NCBI GenBank assembly: GCA_025267735.1
Contig: CM046297.1
Coordinates: 17,262,011 to 17,326,010, forward strand
DNA length: 64,000 nt
Source of the DNA: Mactra quadrangularis
Taxonomy: Eukaryota > Mollusca > Bivalvia > Venerida > Mactridae
Direction: 5' to 3'
Under the pieces are notes generated by a model that saw only the letters and a list, made by a program, of their open reading frames with translations, was not told the origin of the DNA and searched no databases. A program made the position numbers and the translations under genes. This document shows, piece by piece, positions 1 to 10,732 of the stretch (position 1 is the first letter of the stretch; every line of letters starts with the position of its first letter).

Positions 1-1169
1 CTGCAGACTATACGCGCACAACTTCTGTATATTTCATCAATTTACATGTTTTATTCGCAAGCAGATGTTTTTAAGGCAAATTTATGACTTTTAGTGCTTT
101 TGATTTTATGTAGATATTACAAGAGTTATTGAGGTAACGCTGGCAGATGATGAAGTCTGTAGCAGACGATAGGATGGTTGTCAGTTTTTTTTTGCAGCAG
201 ATGTAATAATGGTTAATTGTGTGACGTCACAATGACGTCATCATGGTCACGCGCCCTGCAAACCCTACAAATAGACGTAATACCAACAGAGCCGGGCTGT
301 ATTTCCATTGTCTTGATTAGAAATTGTCCCTCTCTCGTTAACGTCTCCTATAATAAAGTCCTTTCAAGCAGCTTTTGTTTTACATAATCATGTTGTTTTC
401 AAACTTAGGTTCAAACGTGTAACCTATGGCTTTAATCGTTTCTACTCGGCACTTTCCCGATTGAGTTCAGATTGCTATAACTAACAATTGAATTTTAGAA
501 GTTATAACAATTTAATATTTTAGTGACGTACGGTTTTTGTTATTGTTAGACTTTAATGGTATATTGTCAATTGTTCCTGTCTTATTTTAAAGATTCAAAT
601 TATAAAAAAAACTGTAAACCGTGAACATTTTGTTCGGTCTCAGGGGTGCCTTGATTGCCATAGTTACTCTGTAATAAACTTTGTGGCTGTTCCATTTAGC
701 AGTTTTCTCTTTAGCTTATCCTAGATCGTGCGATCATTTCCCTTTCATTGGCTTAGTTATAATACAGTTTAATGGTGGTCTCATTAATTAGAAATATTGC
801 TTTCAATTTTAATAAATCTGTGATAAAATTAACTTTGTAATTTTACATATTTCATGTGATGTTTTCGTGCTATCGAATCTCTTGAATGGCGCCAGGAAAA
901 GATAAAAAATATCGAGGAAATAAGATAACTAGCGCTATAGTCATGTCGTTTAGAGAAAATTATCTTTTCCCATTTTAGAGAGGATAGAGTCATTGAGTCG
1001 GCTTATTTATAGAAAACCAATTGGTCAGGTTAAGCGTCCCTGGTTACTGGTCAGTGTTTTGCACATTCATTGGCATTCAAACAGACAATGTCTATAGGCA
1101 TCAGAATGTACTGCCAGTATCTCTTTGCAATTTCATAAACATTATTTTAATGTCACGTCAACACAATTT
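1..1169. other. Intergenic, possible LTR-like stretch
   Basis: No open frame of note. Around 215-400 there is a compact set of promoter-like signals: two TGACGTCA-like sites at 222-240, an A/T-rich CTACAAATA at about 266, and an AATAAA-type signal at about 352. That order resembles the U3-R-U5 layout of an LTR, but I see no paired LTR, no primer-binding site and no gag/pol. The rest is AT-rich without visible structure. Confidence 0.3.
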
Positions 1170-1425
1170 AGGTTATTTCATACGGTGACTAGCACACCTA
1201 AACTAGCTTTCCTGGACCCTTGTCTATAACCAGTCTCACATACCCTTCCACAAGGCCGGAAACTTCTCCATATACCTTATTAATGGAGGATTTGAAATTA
1301 TTGTCAAGTTTTCTTTGAAGTGTAGGACCATCCCGGGTGAGGGTCGAACCAGCAAGACCTTCGAGACACCAGATTGCAAATCCTATATAATCCAAAGCAA
1401 AGCCACTGCGCCACGAACCCGAGTG
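1170..1425 (-). mobile_element. tRNA-derived SINE, family 2, minus strand
   Basis: Read on the minus strand this has a tRNA-like head (box A-like GTGGCGCAGTGG near 1413, box B-like GGTTCGACCC near 1345), then the body shared with the copies at 33.7 kb and 36.8 kb: the AATAAGGTATATGGAGAAG block, GGCCTTGTGG, and CAAGGGTCCAGGAAAGCTAG. The 3' tail is degraded. The 65-codon frame inside it is not a gene. Confidence 0.8.
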
Positions 1426-1539
1426 CTTGTTGAAATCTGAACAATATTACATTGTCTCCTTATTGCAAAAATGTAGTACATGTATGCTATATCTTAAATC
1501 TTATATAAATATGAAACGTGCTGCAATGTCGGCCGGCAC

Positions 1540-1765
1540 GGACCTGAACCAAAGACTCTACACGTGTATATTATACAGTCTACGAAATTACGACATGAAA
1601 GAGATTATCGGAACAGGTCATTTCAGCATCTAGCACTCTATCTTGTTTGTAGAAATTTGGTTACCCAAAAAGAAATTTTTGGTTGCCCGAACTAGTCATT
1701 GGTTGGTCCGGGCAACCGGATACCCACTATTTTCGTAGACTAGACTGTGTGTATATATACAAGGT
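1540..1765 (+). repeat. Dispersed repeat (pair with 9430-9655)
   Basis: Shares a run of blocks with the reverse strand of 9430-9655: CAGTCTACGAAATT, a GAACNGGNCATT block, TTTTTGGTTGCCCGAA and a closing TTTCGTAGACT/TTTCGTAGGCT. Copies are diverged and in opposite orientation. No coding content; type unknown. Confidence 0.6.
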
Positions 1766-3681
1766 GTTCTCGGTTCGGGACCGTGCCACGGTGGGAGTCG
1801 TCTTCGATATTATATATGTACTATATCGAGGCTTGACGAAACACTATTGTTAATCCCTTTATTTTCAAAAAAAGTGTTTCGTTCAGCCCTCGATATATCA
1901 AGTATGAACAATATTATCTAAGTGCTTGAAAATGTTCCTCAGATTAGGAGAAGATTTCATGCATTCAGAACTTTTTTATGTTGAAAGGAACAGGTGTACG
2001 ACATGTTTACATGAAGATATAAATCTTAGAGAGGATGTTCCATCGGTAGTATATATTGTCTAATTTTTCAATATGTGTGAGGGTCGTTACAAAAGTAATC
2101 AAAGTTCTGAAATATGAAGAAGAAGAACTTTATCAACAAACTCGGCAAATACTTGCCTTTGGTACACAAATATGTGATGATAGATCAGATGAGGGTTTTT
2201 ACAAAAGTATTTGTGACATTTTATTTGTAATAGAAATGTGTAATTCTTGTATGCCTTTTTCAATGTATGTGTGAGGGACGTTACAAAATCCACCGGAATT
2301 TATGATATCATTGTATTGGGAGGGGTTTTACAAAAGGTCTCGTAATGTTTCATTATAAGATCAAATGGTGTAATCTTTAAATTTCAGAATGATTCCAATA
2401 TGTTTGTGGGATGTTACAAAAGTAACAACAAATATAAGAGTGCAGTTAACCAATCTGCGTAAACACATATCCAGTAGACCACGGTCGTACTGGATCTGTA
2501 CTTTTTCCCTTTGAGGTCACGTCGAGATGAACTTTGTGTCGACCAATCAATCCGTAGCTTTCATCTAGACGAAAACACTATTAATCACATTTTGATTTCG
2601 TAATTTCTATTTTTAGACCAAGTTTTGCTTGCTAATTTAACCGCGGTAATATTCACAGGCTGCGATTGGGCGGCTCATTTCAAATTTCGTGACGTAGACG
2701 ATGTAAACAAGTTACGTATCATAACAATTTCGTCATGAATATTATGATGAGGAAAGGTCACCTGAACGTGACCTTCGTTTGGAAAAGGCCAGATCTACAT
2801 TAGCGAGTGTGCGAGCGGTAAAATTGTAGATTGGGTTTTAATCAGATTGGCAGTTAACAGGAGTTATACAAAAGTACTTACAATGTATTCTTGTCAATAT
2901 AAGTGCTACTTAATGTAAATATTGCGTATGAGAAATAATAGCGTGGGGCTAATTCTTTCAATACATTTCACCACAAATTTCCATAGTTTATATCGCATGT
3001 TTAACTGTTTAAGCCTCTTCATAGTATTTTTTATCAACTCGCAAAATCTAAAGTTAATATAATGATGTGCACATGTATTCGTATGCAAGTTTGTTAGGTT
3101 TTGGGGATATTTCTTATCATTTATAAAGGCAGTACTAATTGAAAAGAAGAGAAAAAACCTTTAAATTTCAACAAAATCCAGTGAGTAACTCGTTGAGGGT
3201 AAAATTAAAACATGAATGTATTACATGTATACGTATCATGTATCCGAATAATCCGAATATCAACAGTCGTTTATAAAATAAAAACAAGTTGTCTATCAAA
3301 CTTGCTTGACAACAAATTGTGGAAAGCTATAATTATATATGTAGTTTGAAGTCCAATGTATACCTAGCTTTCACGTTTATAAAAGTAAACAACGCTAAAA
3401 GCTGACACGGTCAATTTGTGGTTAGTTTCCTCTTTCAGTCAACCTTTGTTCCGGTGTCAAATTTCAAACCTAAAACCAGTTTGTGGTGATCTGTACCTTG
3501 TGGAGATTTGTCAAGCGAATTGTGATAACCTGAACATATTACTAAAAGTACAGCTTCTAATCATTGTGACAAATCTACGTGAACCATGAACCTACCCAGT
3601 CATACATACATGTTTACTATATAATCTAACGCAGTCGGCTCAAAACAGCTGAAGCCGGTCCCAAGCCCAGTAAAGAATGAC
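1766..3681. repeat. Intergenic with degenerate tandem motif
   Basis: Between 2060 and 2430 a loose motif recurs about every 70-120 bases: AATATGTGTGAGGG followed by CGTTACAAAAGTA, with a last relative near 2856 (GAGTTATACAAAAGTA). These look like decayed tandem units. The frames called here (for example 2056-2274) run through the repeats and are not supported as genes. 2640-2760 is somewhat richer in GC but has no recognised element. Confidence 0.45.
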
Positions 3682-3747
3682 ATTCGGAACTACCTCGGCG
3701 ATCTTCTTCGTATATCTTCGTAGATGATCGCCGAGGTTGTTCCGAAT
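3682..3747. mobile_element. Hairpin element family A, copy 1
   Basis: A 66-bp palindrome. The left arm begins ATTCGGAACTACCTCGGCGA and the right arm is its near-perfect reverse complement ending GAGGTTGTTCCGAAT, with a short ATCTTCTTCG...CGTAGATGAT centre that also pairs. The same palindrome occurs at 45515-45580 and 50513-50567, and in a longer form at 58946-59054. Confidence 0.75.
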
Positions 3748-5154
3748 AAAAGAATGATAAGGGCAATCACTGACATCGCTGTTAAGAAGTCAAGTAAACA
3801 GCAGAGCAAGGAATTATTCCTCTGACTAGACACTTAACGAGCACATAATGCATCATCAGGAAGGAAGGAACACAGGTGAAAAACTCAACTTTAGAAGAAG
3901 AAAGCGACCGGCATGGTTCCGAAACACCGAATTCGCTACATTCGCTGTGTGTGTGGTTGTCGGTTGCTGGTGACCGGGTATCAAATGCTAGGTAACTAAC
4001 AATGTGGAAAAGCTAATTAAGCGAGCCGAACGTCGATAATAACTGAAAATGTTGTTTAACTGCCTAAAATACAAAATGAACCAGAAAAGCAAACGAATAT
4101 GCCTTGTATGTACACTTTAATGTTTCCATGGCAACTGATGTTTCCATTGTAACTGCTTATCGCCAAAAACAAATTTTATGAAATATGTATATACGTGAAC
4201 AAATAATCTAAGCTTATTAAATGCATCCCATTGTCCTCTTCACCGTGTGGACATATTGAAATAACTTGACGACTTCACAGTTTTGAACTTTTAGGGTATG
4301 GAGGCCCAATTGAGATCAATTCAAGCAATTCCTTATTAATTAGTATGCCAGACAAAGTCACATTCTATGGTCAAGTACCACTCGCATCTTTATTCAATCT
4401 AAGTCAAAAATACAAACGCAGATACTTCAATTCTATATGTTTTTGAGCAAGGTGAACTATTATTGTTCGTTGTTTTGTTCACATGACAATGAGCCACAAT
4501 CTCGCGTGATCTGTCGAGATGTTAGAGTAGCGAGATGTTATACCACGATAATTGTCAATTTCCAGTCCATTGTCCCAATTATAGAAATTAGGAAATCTGA
4601 TCTATATGTGACTAGGTTCGTACAATAGACTTGTTAATTAACCCAGGCATATAGTGTTGCAAATTACTGTGGTTTCAATATCATGCAGTGTCTATATTAT
4701 ACGTTTTGGTTAAATTCTATCTTTTAATCAGCTACCTTCATTATTGTACGGGTTAGCACCGCCACAGGTTAATGGGTTCGTTTTGTGATCATGTACACTT
4801 ATTTAAATCAAAGCGTAAAAAATCAATTAAAGTAAGTAACGTGCGTACAGACTAATCTGTAGGCCATGTGATTTGAATTACAAAATGATAAACATCGGAA
4901 TTTGACCTGGGTAAAAAAAATTGTCGATTTATTATGGCTTCAAGTAATGGTTTGAAATTTGAATCGATCTGTGGTTTTAGGCTTCGGGCATTTGCCTTGA
5001 AGTAGATCTTATTCAATGGTCACACATACGTCTAGAGATGATGGAACTGGAATTGAAAGGAACGATACAGTACGTCGCTGAAGTTAGCAAAAAAATGTTT
5101 GCTAGCAAAAGTGGCTATACAAGTTGCTTCAGCGACGTAGATACCATTCTCGTA
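3748..5154. other. Intergenic, nothing recognised
   Basis: Frames here are short and have no coding bias or family resemblance. No repeat with a partner in this window was seen apart from the hairpin elements on either side. Confidence 0.5.
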
Positions 5155-5205
5155 CCCCGAGGTTATCAATATTCGAAATCCTACTAGACTCTGGGTATGA
5201 GAATG
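5155..5205. mobile_element. Hairpin element family B, copy 1
   Basis: About 51 bp, beginning CATTCTCGTACCCCGAGG and ending CTGGGTATGAGAATG, the inverse of its start. The core TTATCAA...TACTAGACTC is shared with copies at 38810-38886, 47154-47213, 49991-50063 and 58039-58115. Confidence 0.65.
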
Positions 5206-6477
5206 CGTAGATACGTATTGCACCCGATGTGAGATTAGATCGAGTATCTTGATAATCTGTGGGAACAATTAGAAAATGGGTTGACCCATGGATCCTATAT
5301 ACATATATGTTTATATAGGCTCCTTGGTTAACCCCGGTGATAGGCCTATCCGAAATGAACAATCTTAGATGTGTGACCATGACTTTTACTGATTGTATTT
5401 AAAACCATTTAATTTTCTTATTAAATTAACGTTAATTATCAATTTTGTTTAGTTGAGTCTAGTCTAGTTGAACTAAAGGCTAAATAATATTATTTATTAA
5501 TTAATAATTTTATGATAGGCCTACTAAATTATGCATTATGTCAACACTTTGAAGTGCGTTTGTTAGGCCTATTGACAGCTGTCTTGTAACCCTGGGCAAT
5601 AATATGACTTTAATTTAACTCAAAATTGGTAGGCCCTACATGGTTGCCAGGGTCAACTTCCTCATTTGAACTATAAATAGGCTCTACACAAATAGGGTAT
5701 CAGTAAAGTATAGGGAGGTTTCCGACTGCTGATTAAGCAATGATCGAGAAGGTTACCAACTATCAGCAATGACATAGCTTCGGTAAACGCACGTCATTTA
5801 GATTCTATCAAGTTATTTGTATGTTTCTGTTAAAGCTCATGAACTCATGAGCGAAGCATTTGAACGTACGTGAAGCTCTGTCTACAGCTCTTACGAAGTA
5901 CAAATTTGAAATTTTAAAGCGAAAATTAACGTTTATTTCCATTATGGTCTGGACAAAGACATAGATCTATACAGTAGTCTCTGTGCTAAGTTTTTCCAAT
6001 AATTCCACTACTGCCTGAGCTGGTTTGAGCACTGGCACGAATATTTCATGCTGATTTTTCTTACTTAAAACCGCAACTTCATCTAAATATGTCATTCTAT
6101 ATAATTTTACTGTACCCGATAGTAATGCATTTGAAATACAGTTTAATTCAGAATGAGACTATTCTAAACTTACTGAACGTTACGCGGTCCGGATACCGGT
6201 ATATTCGGCTTTTAGCATCGCTCGTGAATCAGCAAAATGGCGGGTAAATGAACGCTAGTTATTTTTGGAAAATATTCAAAAGATGATGATAAAAGAAAAA
6301 GTCGCAGTAATTTTTAATCACATGATTGTAATTACGTTTTAGTTAAAGTGTCAAACATTTTAGTGTAAGCGCACAGTGTACGATTTAAATTTCGCGGTAT
6401 GGGCGGAGTTACCGTTCATAATGATCTAAAAATAGATACAGTATATATACTGTATTACTGAGGCTTTAGTAACGTCC
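5206..6477. other. Intergenic, upstream of tRNA
   Basis: AT-rich, no supported gene. GTATATATACTGTATTA at about 6440-6457, some 25-35 bases before the tRNA, is the TATA-like element nearest to it. Confidence 0.45.
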
Positions 6478-6550
6478 GCCTCCGTGGCCCAATGGATAAG
6501 GCACCGGCCTCCTAAGCCGGGGATTGCGGGTTCGAGTCCCGCCGGAGGTT
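6478..6550 (+). tRNA. tRNA-Arg (anticodon CCT)
   Basis: Full 73-nt cloverleaf that decodes AGG. The acceptor stem GCCTCCG pairs with CGGAGGT (last pair G-U). The D arm contains TGGCCCAATGGATAAGG, which fits box A. The anticodon stem CCGGC/GCCGG closes the loop CTCCTAA, anticodon CCT at 6511-6513. The T arm GCGGG-TTCGAGT-CCCGC contains a perfect box B. There is no intron. A run of T residues starts about 15 bases downstream, as expected for Pol III termination. Unlike the SINE heads elsewhere in the window, all stems are intact and no SINE body follows, so I take it as a real gene. The frame 6524-6727 that overlaps it is spurious. Confidence 0.96.
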
Positions 6551-9429
6551 TACTTTTTATTTTTTTTAATATATATATTTATTTATTGTTTATGTCACTT
6601 ATTAAATAAAATAACTTCAATAAAAATATTTAATCCTAAAAATCTTGTCGAAAATCAGATTTTTACACTGTTGAATTTCCTTCTCTCCGACAATATTTTT
6701 GAACGTTTGGAACAAAATAATATATAATTTGCCTTTTTAATTAATCGACCTTTGTGAGAGAAAACTTCCAATAAAGGTTCTGCGGTTATTTTTATAATAT
6801 TTTATAATAGTTTAGTGTGCTAGAAATTCATTTCAATCTCAAAAATAATTCATAATACATGTTATTTCCTGTTAGAAACGCGAGTTGAATGTAAAACGAG
6901 CAGTTGCCAGTTGGACATTCAATCATTGAAATTCAATCAAAAGCATTGCCTTTTAAATCGAAATCGGAAATGTAAAGTTGGATGGTAGTTAAAGTATGAT
7001 TAAATTATACTTGGAACTGTAAACCTAACTAAACATTACGGAAGTTTTGACTATTTCAATATATGAAAAAAAATCCACAAAAATATTGATTAATGTGCAT
7101 TTTAATATATAACATTTATCTATTTCAATGTGAATAGCTAGTGCAATAATTATCAATTTAATTTTTTTATATCATGTTACTGAATAATCACCCAATTGTT
7201 ACCTAAGTCGTGATAGCAAACCTTTGAAGTAAGAAAAGTACAAAAGAAGTATCGCAGCGACTCTGACGTCAGAGAAATATCAAATTCACGTGGTGTCGGT
7301 ATTAACTCGTAAATATTCGGGGGAAAAAATCATAACATTTCCTCGAATACATAGCACGATTGTGTACATCGTCGGTAAAGATCAAACGAATTCTTGGCAA
7401 GATCAAAGGAAGCCGTCAATTAGAGGTAATTAATGTTTGCTGAACGAGAGACGTGTTCTGGAATCAGAGAGGTTTTTGTAAGTCTTTAGATAACTAAACA
7501 ATAAAAATCTTAGATGAAACGAAATATTTTCGACTTTAATTTATAATTACATCAATGTACCTGGCGGTCTTAGGATTTTTTATTATTTTTTTGGAACTAT
7601 GTCCTCAATCTAGTTTTCTGGTTCGTTCACTCTTCCGCACCTTAATTGTGTATTTAGTCTAATGAATACCCTACCAAGTTATGGATCATTGCATTGTGGG
7701 CTTTAAACATTAATATTTAAATAAGGGAACGGGCTCAAGTAATTAAAAAACATGAAGAAAGCTCTTGGGTATGTCATTCATAACCCCCAAAGCCCCATGA
7801 ATAAAATACAAAATAGCACTCCCAACACCATTTCTCGTGGTTTAAAAAATAACCCCTTCGAAAATCTGTTGCATTTTTATGTTTAAAGAAAATTATTGAT
7901 GAATTGTTGGTATTCGATGTAAATGGTTGGAAATTTGTTACATCAAAGGCTGAATATTGTGATTAGTATGAAAGTATACAAGAGAGATAACTCTTAATTG
8001 TACATAATTTGATAAAAAATGAGTTACTTCCCGTAGTTTCTCAAATGTATCACGCTATACGTGCGGCGGAGAATGCCCTCTCTTTTACTGCCGTATAAAT
8101 GTGGCGTTAATTAATAAATTCAAGGTACTCAAGCGATATTAATTAATAAAGACTCCTACTGGGGCACAATCTAAAACCATTTTAGAAAGAGAACAGTCAT
8201 TAGGCTGCGCTCTAAGATATAAACAATTGTACACTCTGTCTCTTAGCAAAAATGTTCGAGTAATGGCTGCCACGATGAGCTGGTTTCACAGTTTCGTTTT
8301 TTCGTGGTATAGTCGGTATGGTTCGATTTTGACCAGGGATTACTAGAAATAAATTACACATAGACGATAGCACACATGTTAGCAATGCATACAATCTGAA
8401 CACCTAAGACATATTACATTAAATCAAACTATATTGACTTCGACTCTTCTGCAACAAATGTTTTGTTTTTCGTAATGAATTTCGAGAAAGATACTTCAAC
8501 GATCAAATGAAATGAGACCTGAAACGACGTGTAATTGCAAACGATAGCAATAAGGTGAAGGGTCACCGGACAGTCACTGTTTAGTTTGTCGAGGATAACA
8601 ATCAAAACGTAAGGCGACCATGTTAGTCTCGAACCTTTGACATTAATATACAGTATATACATTACTAGGATTCAGAACCGTGCTAGCTGCCTTTGAATTA
8701 AATTGCGTTAACTTCTTTCTTGAAAGCTATGCTTTTTTGTATGAATCTACAAAGCTGTCGGCATTTCAATTCGTCTTAATAAACTATCCCAAAATTAAAA
8801 AGGATCTCATAAGTTACTTTTTAACTGCTTACTTATTAATGTAGTTTACTATGTTCTTAATCCACTTAAGGTTGCATGAGAGATTTTGCACAATCGGCAA
8901 TTTCCGTAACCTGAATTTATTTTCATTGAACAAACCCGATCGACTTCAGATTGAAAGCCACTTGAAATACCTCTGCTTTTTCTATAGCTCGCCTCTCTTG
9001 TATAAATTAGCGACCATATTTTAAAATATTTAATTTCAAAACTGTTTCATCCAAGCTATAGATTTTAAAATGTTCACTATCAGACATATGTTAAAATTCT
9101 CACAATTTTCGTATAGCCTTTGTTTATGTTACGGAACTATTTGGGTTTTATACGTTCCAAAACACTATAAACTAGGCGATTACAGCAATCACTGTTTTAG
9201 ATCAGGAATTCTTTCATTTTTTACTAAATCATGCTCACCCAAGGTAAATTCTTTTATTTTATCACCTTTTTGTACATTTAGTTAGTGACGTCGTTATGGT
9301 GTCCAAGCAGAGACATCGTCTGCCGTAACTTGCTTATATAAGCGTGACCAAATTGTGTTAATGGACGCCTTGTCGGCAACATAACGAATACAGATACACT
9401 GTTTCAGGGCTTATAGTTATTACTGAAGG
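6551..9429. other. Intergenic, nothing recognised
   Basis: AT-rich. The frames at 8212-8403, 8429-8662 and 9070-9285 lack codon bias, splice context or recognisable motifs. No repeat partner was found in the window. Confidence 0.5.
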
Positions 9430-9655
9430 ATTATGTCAACTAGATTTAAAAATGCACCACACTCTCAGCCTACGAAACAAGTGGATTTCCAGTTGTCTGG
9501 GACCACCACTTTTTAGTTTGGGCAAACATTTTTCGGCAACCAAAAATAAATCTACGAACAAGTTACAGTGCTTGCTGCTATAATGGCCGGTTCGGACAGA
9601 CACTTTCATTTCCCAATTTCGTAGACTGCATACGTGCATATTTTAAGATATTAAT
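9430..9655 (-). repeat. Dispersed repeat (pair with 1540-1765)
   Basis: Reverse-strand relative of 1540-1765, with shared blocks CAGTCTACGAAATT, TTTTTGGTTGCC and a terminal TTTCGTAGGCT. The 67-codon minus frame here reads through the repeat and is not supported. Confidence 0.55.
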
Positions 9656-10055
9656 TTGTTCACATTATGACGGCGTTCAACTGCGCATCCTCCATTTTTT
9701 ACGAATTACTTTTATGATTAAGTCATGACGTGTTTGTAAAAAACCTAGTTACTGGACCAACATGGCGGCAATTGGACACCATATCTGTTTAATTCAGATG
9801 GATATTTTATTGTTTGGTATCCTCTTTCTAGGTCACGTGAGCACTTGGTCACGTGATTGGATATATGTGGTCTAGGCGACCAAATATTATACTTAAGGGT
9901 GATATAAAAAACTGGATCAAACTTTGTCTCACCGATATACCAAAAACAAAATCAAAACACGAGTTGAAGAACCGTGAAAATATGTCTTTTAAAAGCGTTC
10001 GATAGATTTTCACTGGTACATAATAATTATATCAACAATTTCCATGCATATATTG

Positions 10056-10340
10056 TACTTTCGTCAGTGACTGACAACTGCCCTACATGGTTCAAAATCA
10101 TTGGTAGGAGGGAGAATGGCCGTAGAAATAATTTCATTACCAAGCTCCACGAAAGTATGCCCCGCCCGGGAATCGAACTCACGACCCCTCGATCAGTAAA
10201 CTTGCGTGCTTAGTAGTAGGCTAACAGCTAAATCCAGAGATTTAGCCTTTCCAGGAGGAGTGAGAAGGGTTGAATGACTGCCGTTATATGACCTATACAT
10301 TGTGTTGCTACGGCGTTAAACCAAACTAACAAACAAACAG
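10056..10340 (+). mobile_element. SINE family 1 with inverted head and middle
   Basis: The 3' half (about 10207-10340) is in plus orientation: AACAGCTAAATCCAGAGATT, CCTTTCCAGGAGGAGTGAG, TATGACCTATACATTGTG, GTTGCTACGGCGTTAAACC and an AAAC-rich tail. The 5' half is reversed: the middle block (TCAGTGACTGACAACTGCCC to CCACGAAAGTATG) and then the tRNA-like head (CCCGGGAATCGAACTCACGA) read as reverse complement. In the intact copy at 22.6 kb all parts run in one direction. The frame 9974-10213 crosses this junction and is not a gene. Confidence 0.85.
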
Positions 10341-10399
10341 CATATACAAATATATTGTATATGATAGTTGAAAATGACCTTGATGTTCCGATAATGTCG

Positions 10400-10650
10400 A
10401 AACAAAACACTTGGACAAGGCAAAGAAATCAGTAAAAACAAAATCACTGACTCGCCACACAAGCAAAAAGCAAAGAGGAAGATTTTTTGTGATCAAAGGA
10501 AAGCCACTAACGAATAATGAAAACAAGAACATAAGGAGTTTCCGCCTTGGAAATAACAGTGGCAAAATAATAGCCTTGTGGGTTCTAGGGTACATCAACC
10601 TCGCATTTGCCCCAACAGGCAATAACAAATTAGCACAATATCATACATGA
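10400..10650 (-). repeat. Dispersed repeat family G, minus copy
   Basis: On the minus strand it carries GAGGTTGATGTACCCTAGA and later a CTTCCTCTTTGCTTTTTG block. Both recur, diverged, on the plus strand at 11490-11790 (AGGTTGATGCACCCTAGAC; CTCCCTCTTTGCTTTCTTTG). Both copies yield hydrophobic pseudo-frames (10326-10628 minus, 11535-11768 plus) that resemble each other only because the DNA is related. Type unknown. Confidence 0.6.
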
Positions 10651-10732
10651 TAATGCAATAATTTTAAAGCCAACAAACTGTACAATACAATTTTGTCACT
10701 ATTTCATTTTATTCATCGACACACTGTGTTAC

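Noticed and set aside
6524..6727. 67-codon frame starting inside the tRNA gene
   Set aside because: Overlaps an intact tRNA and continues into AT-rich sequence; no protein support.
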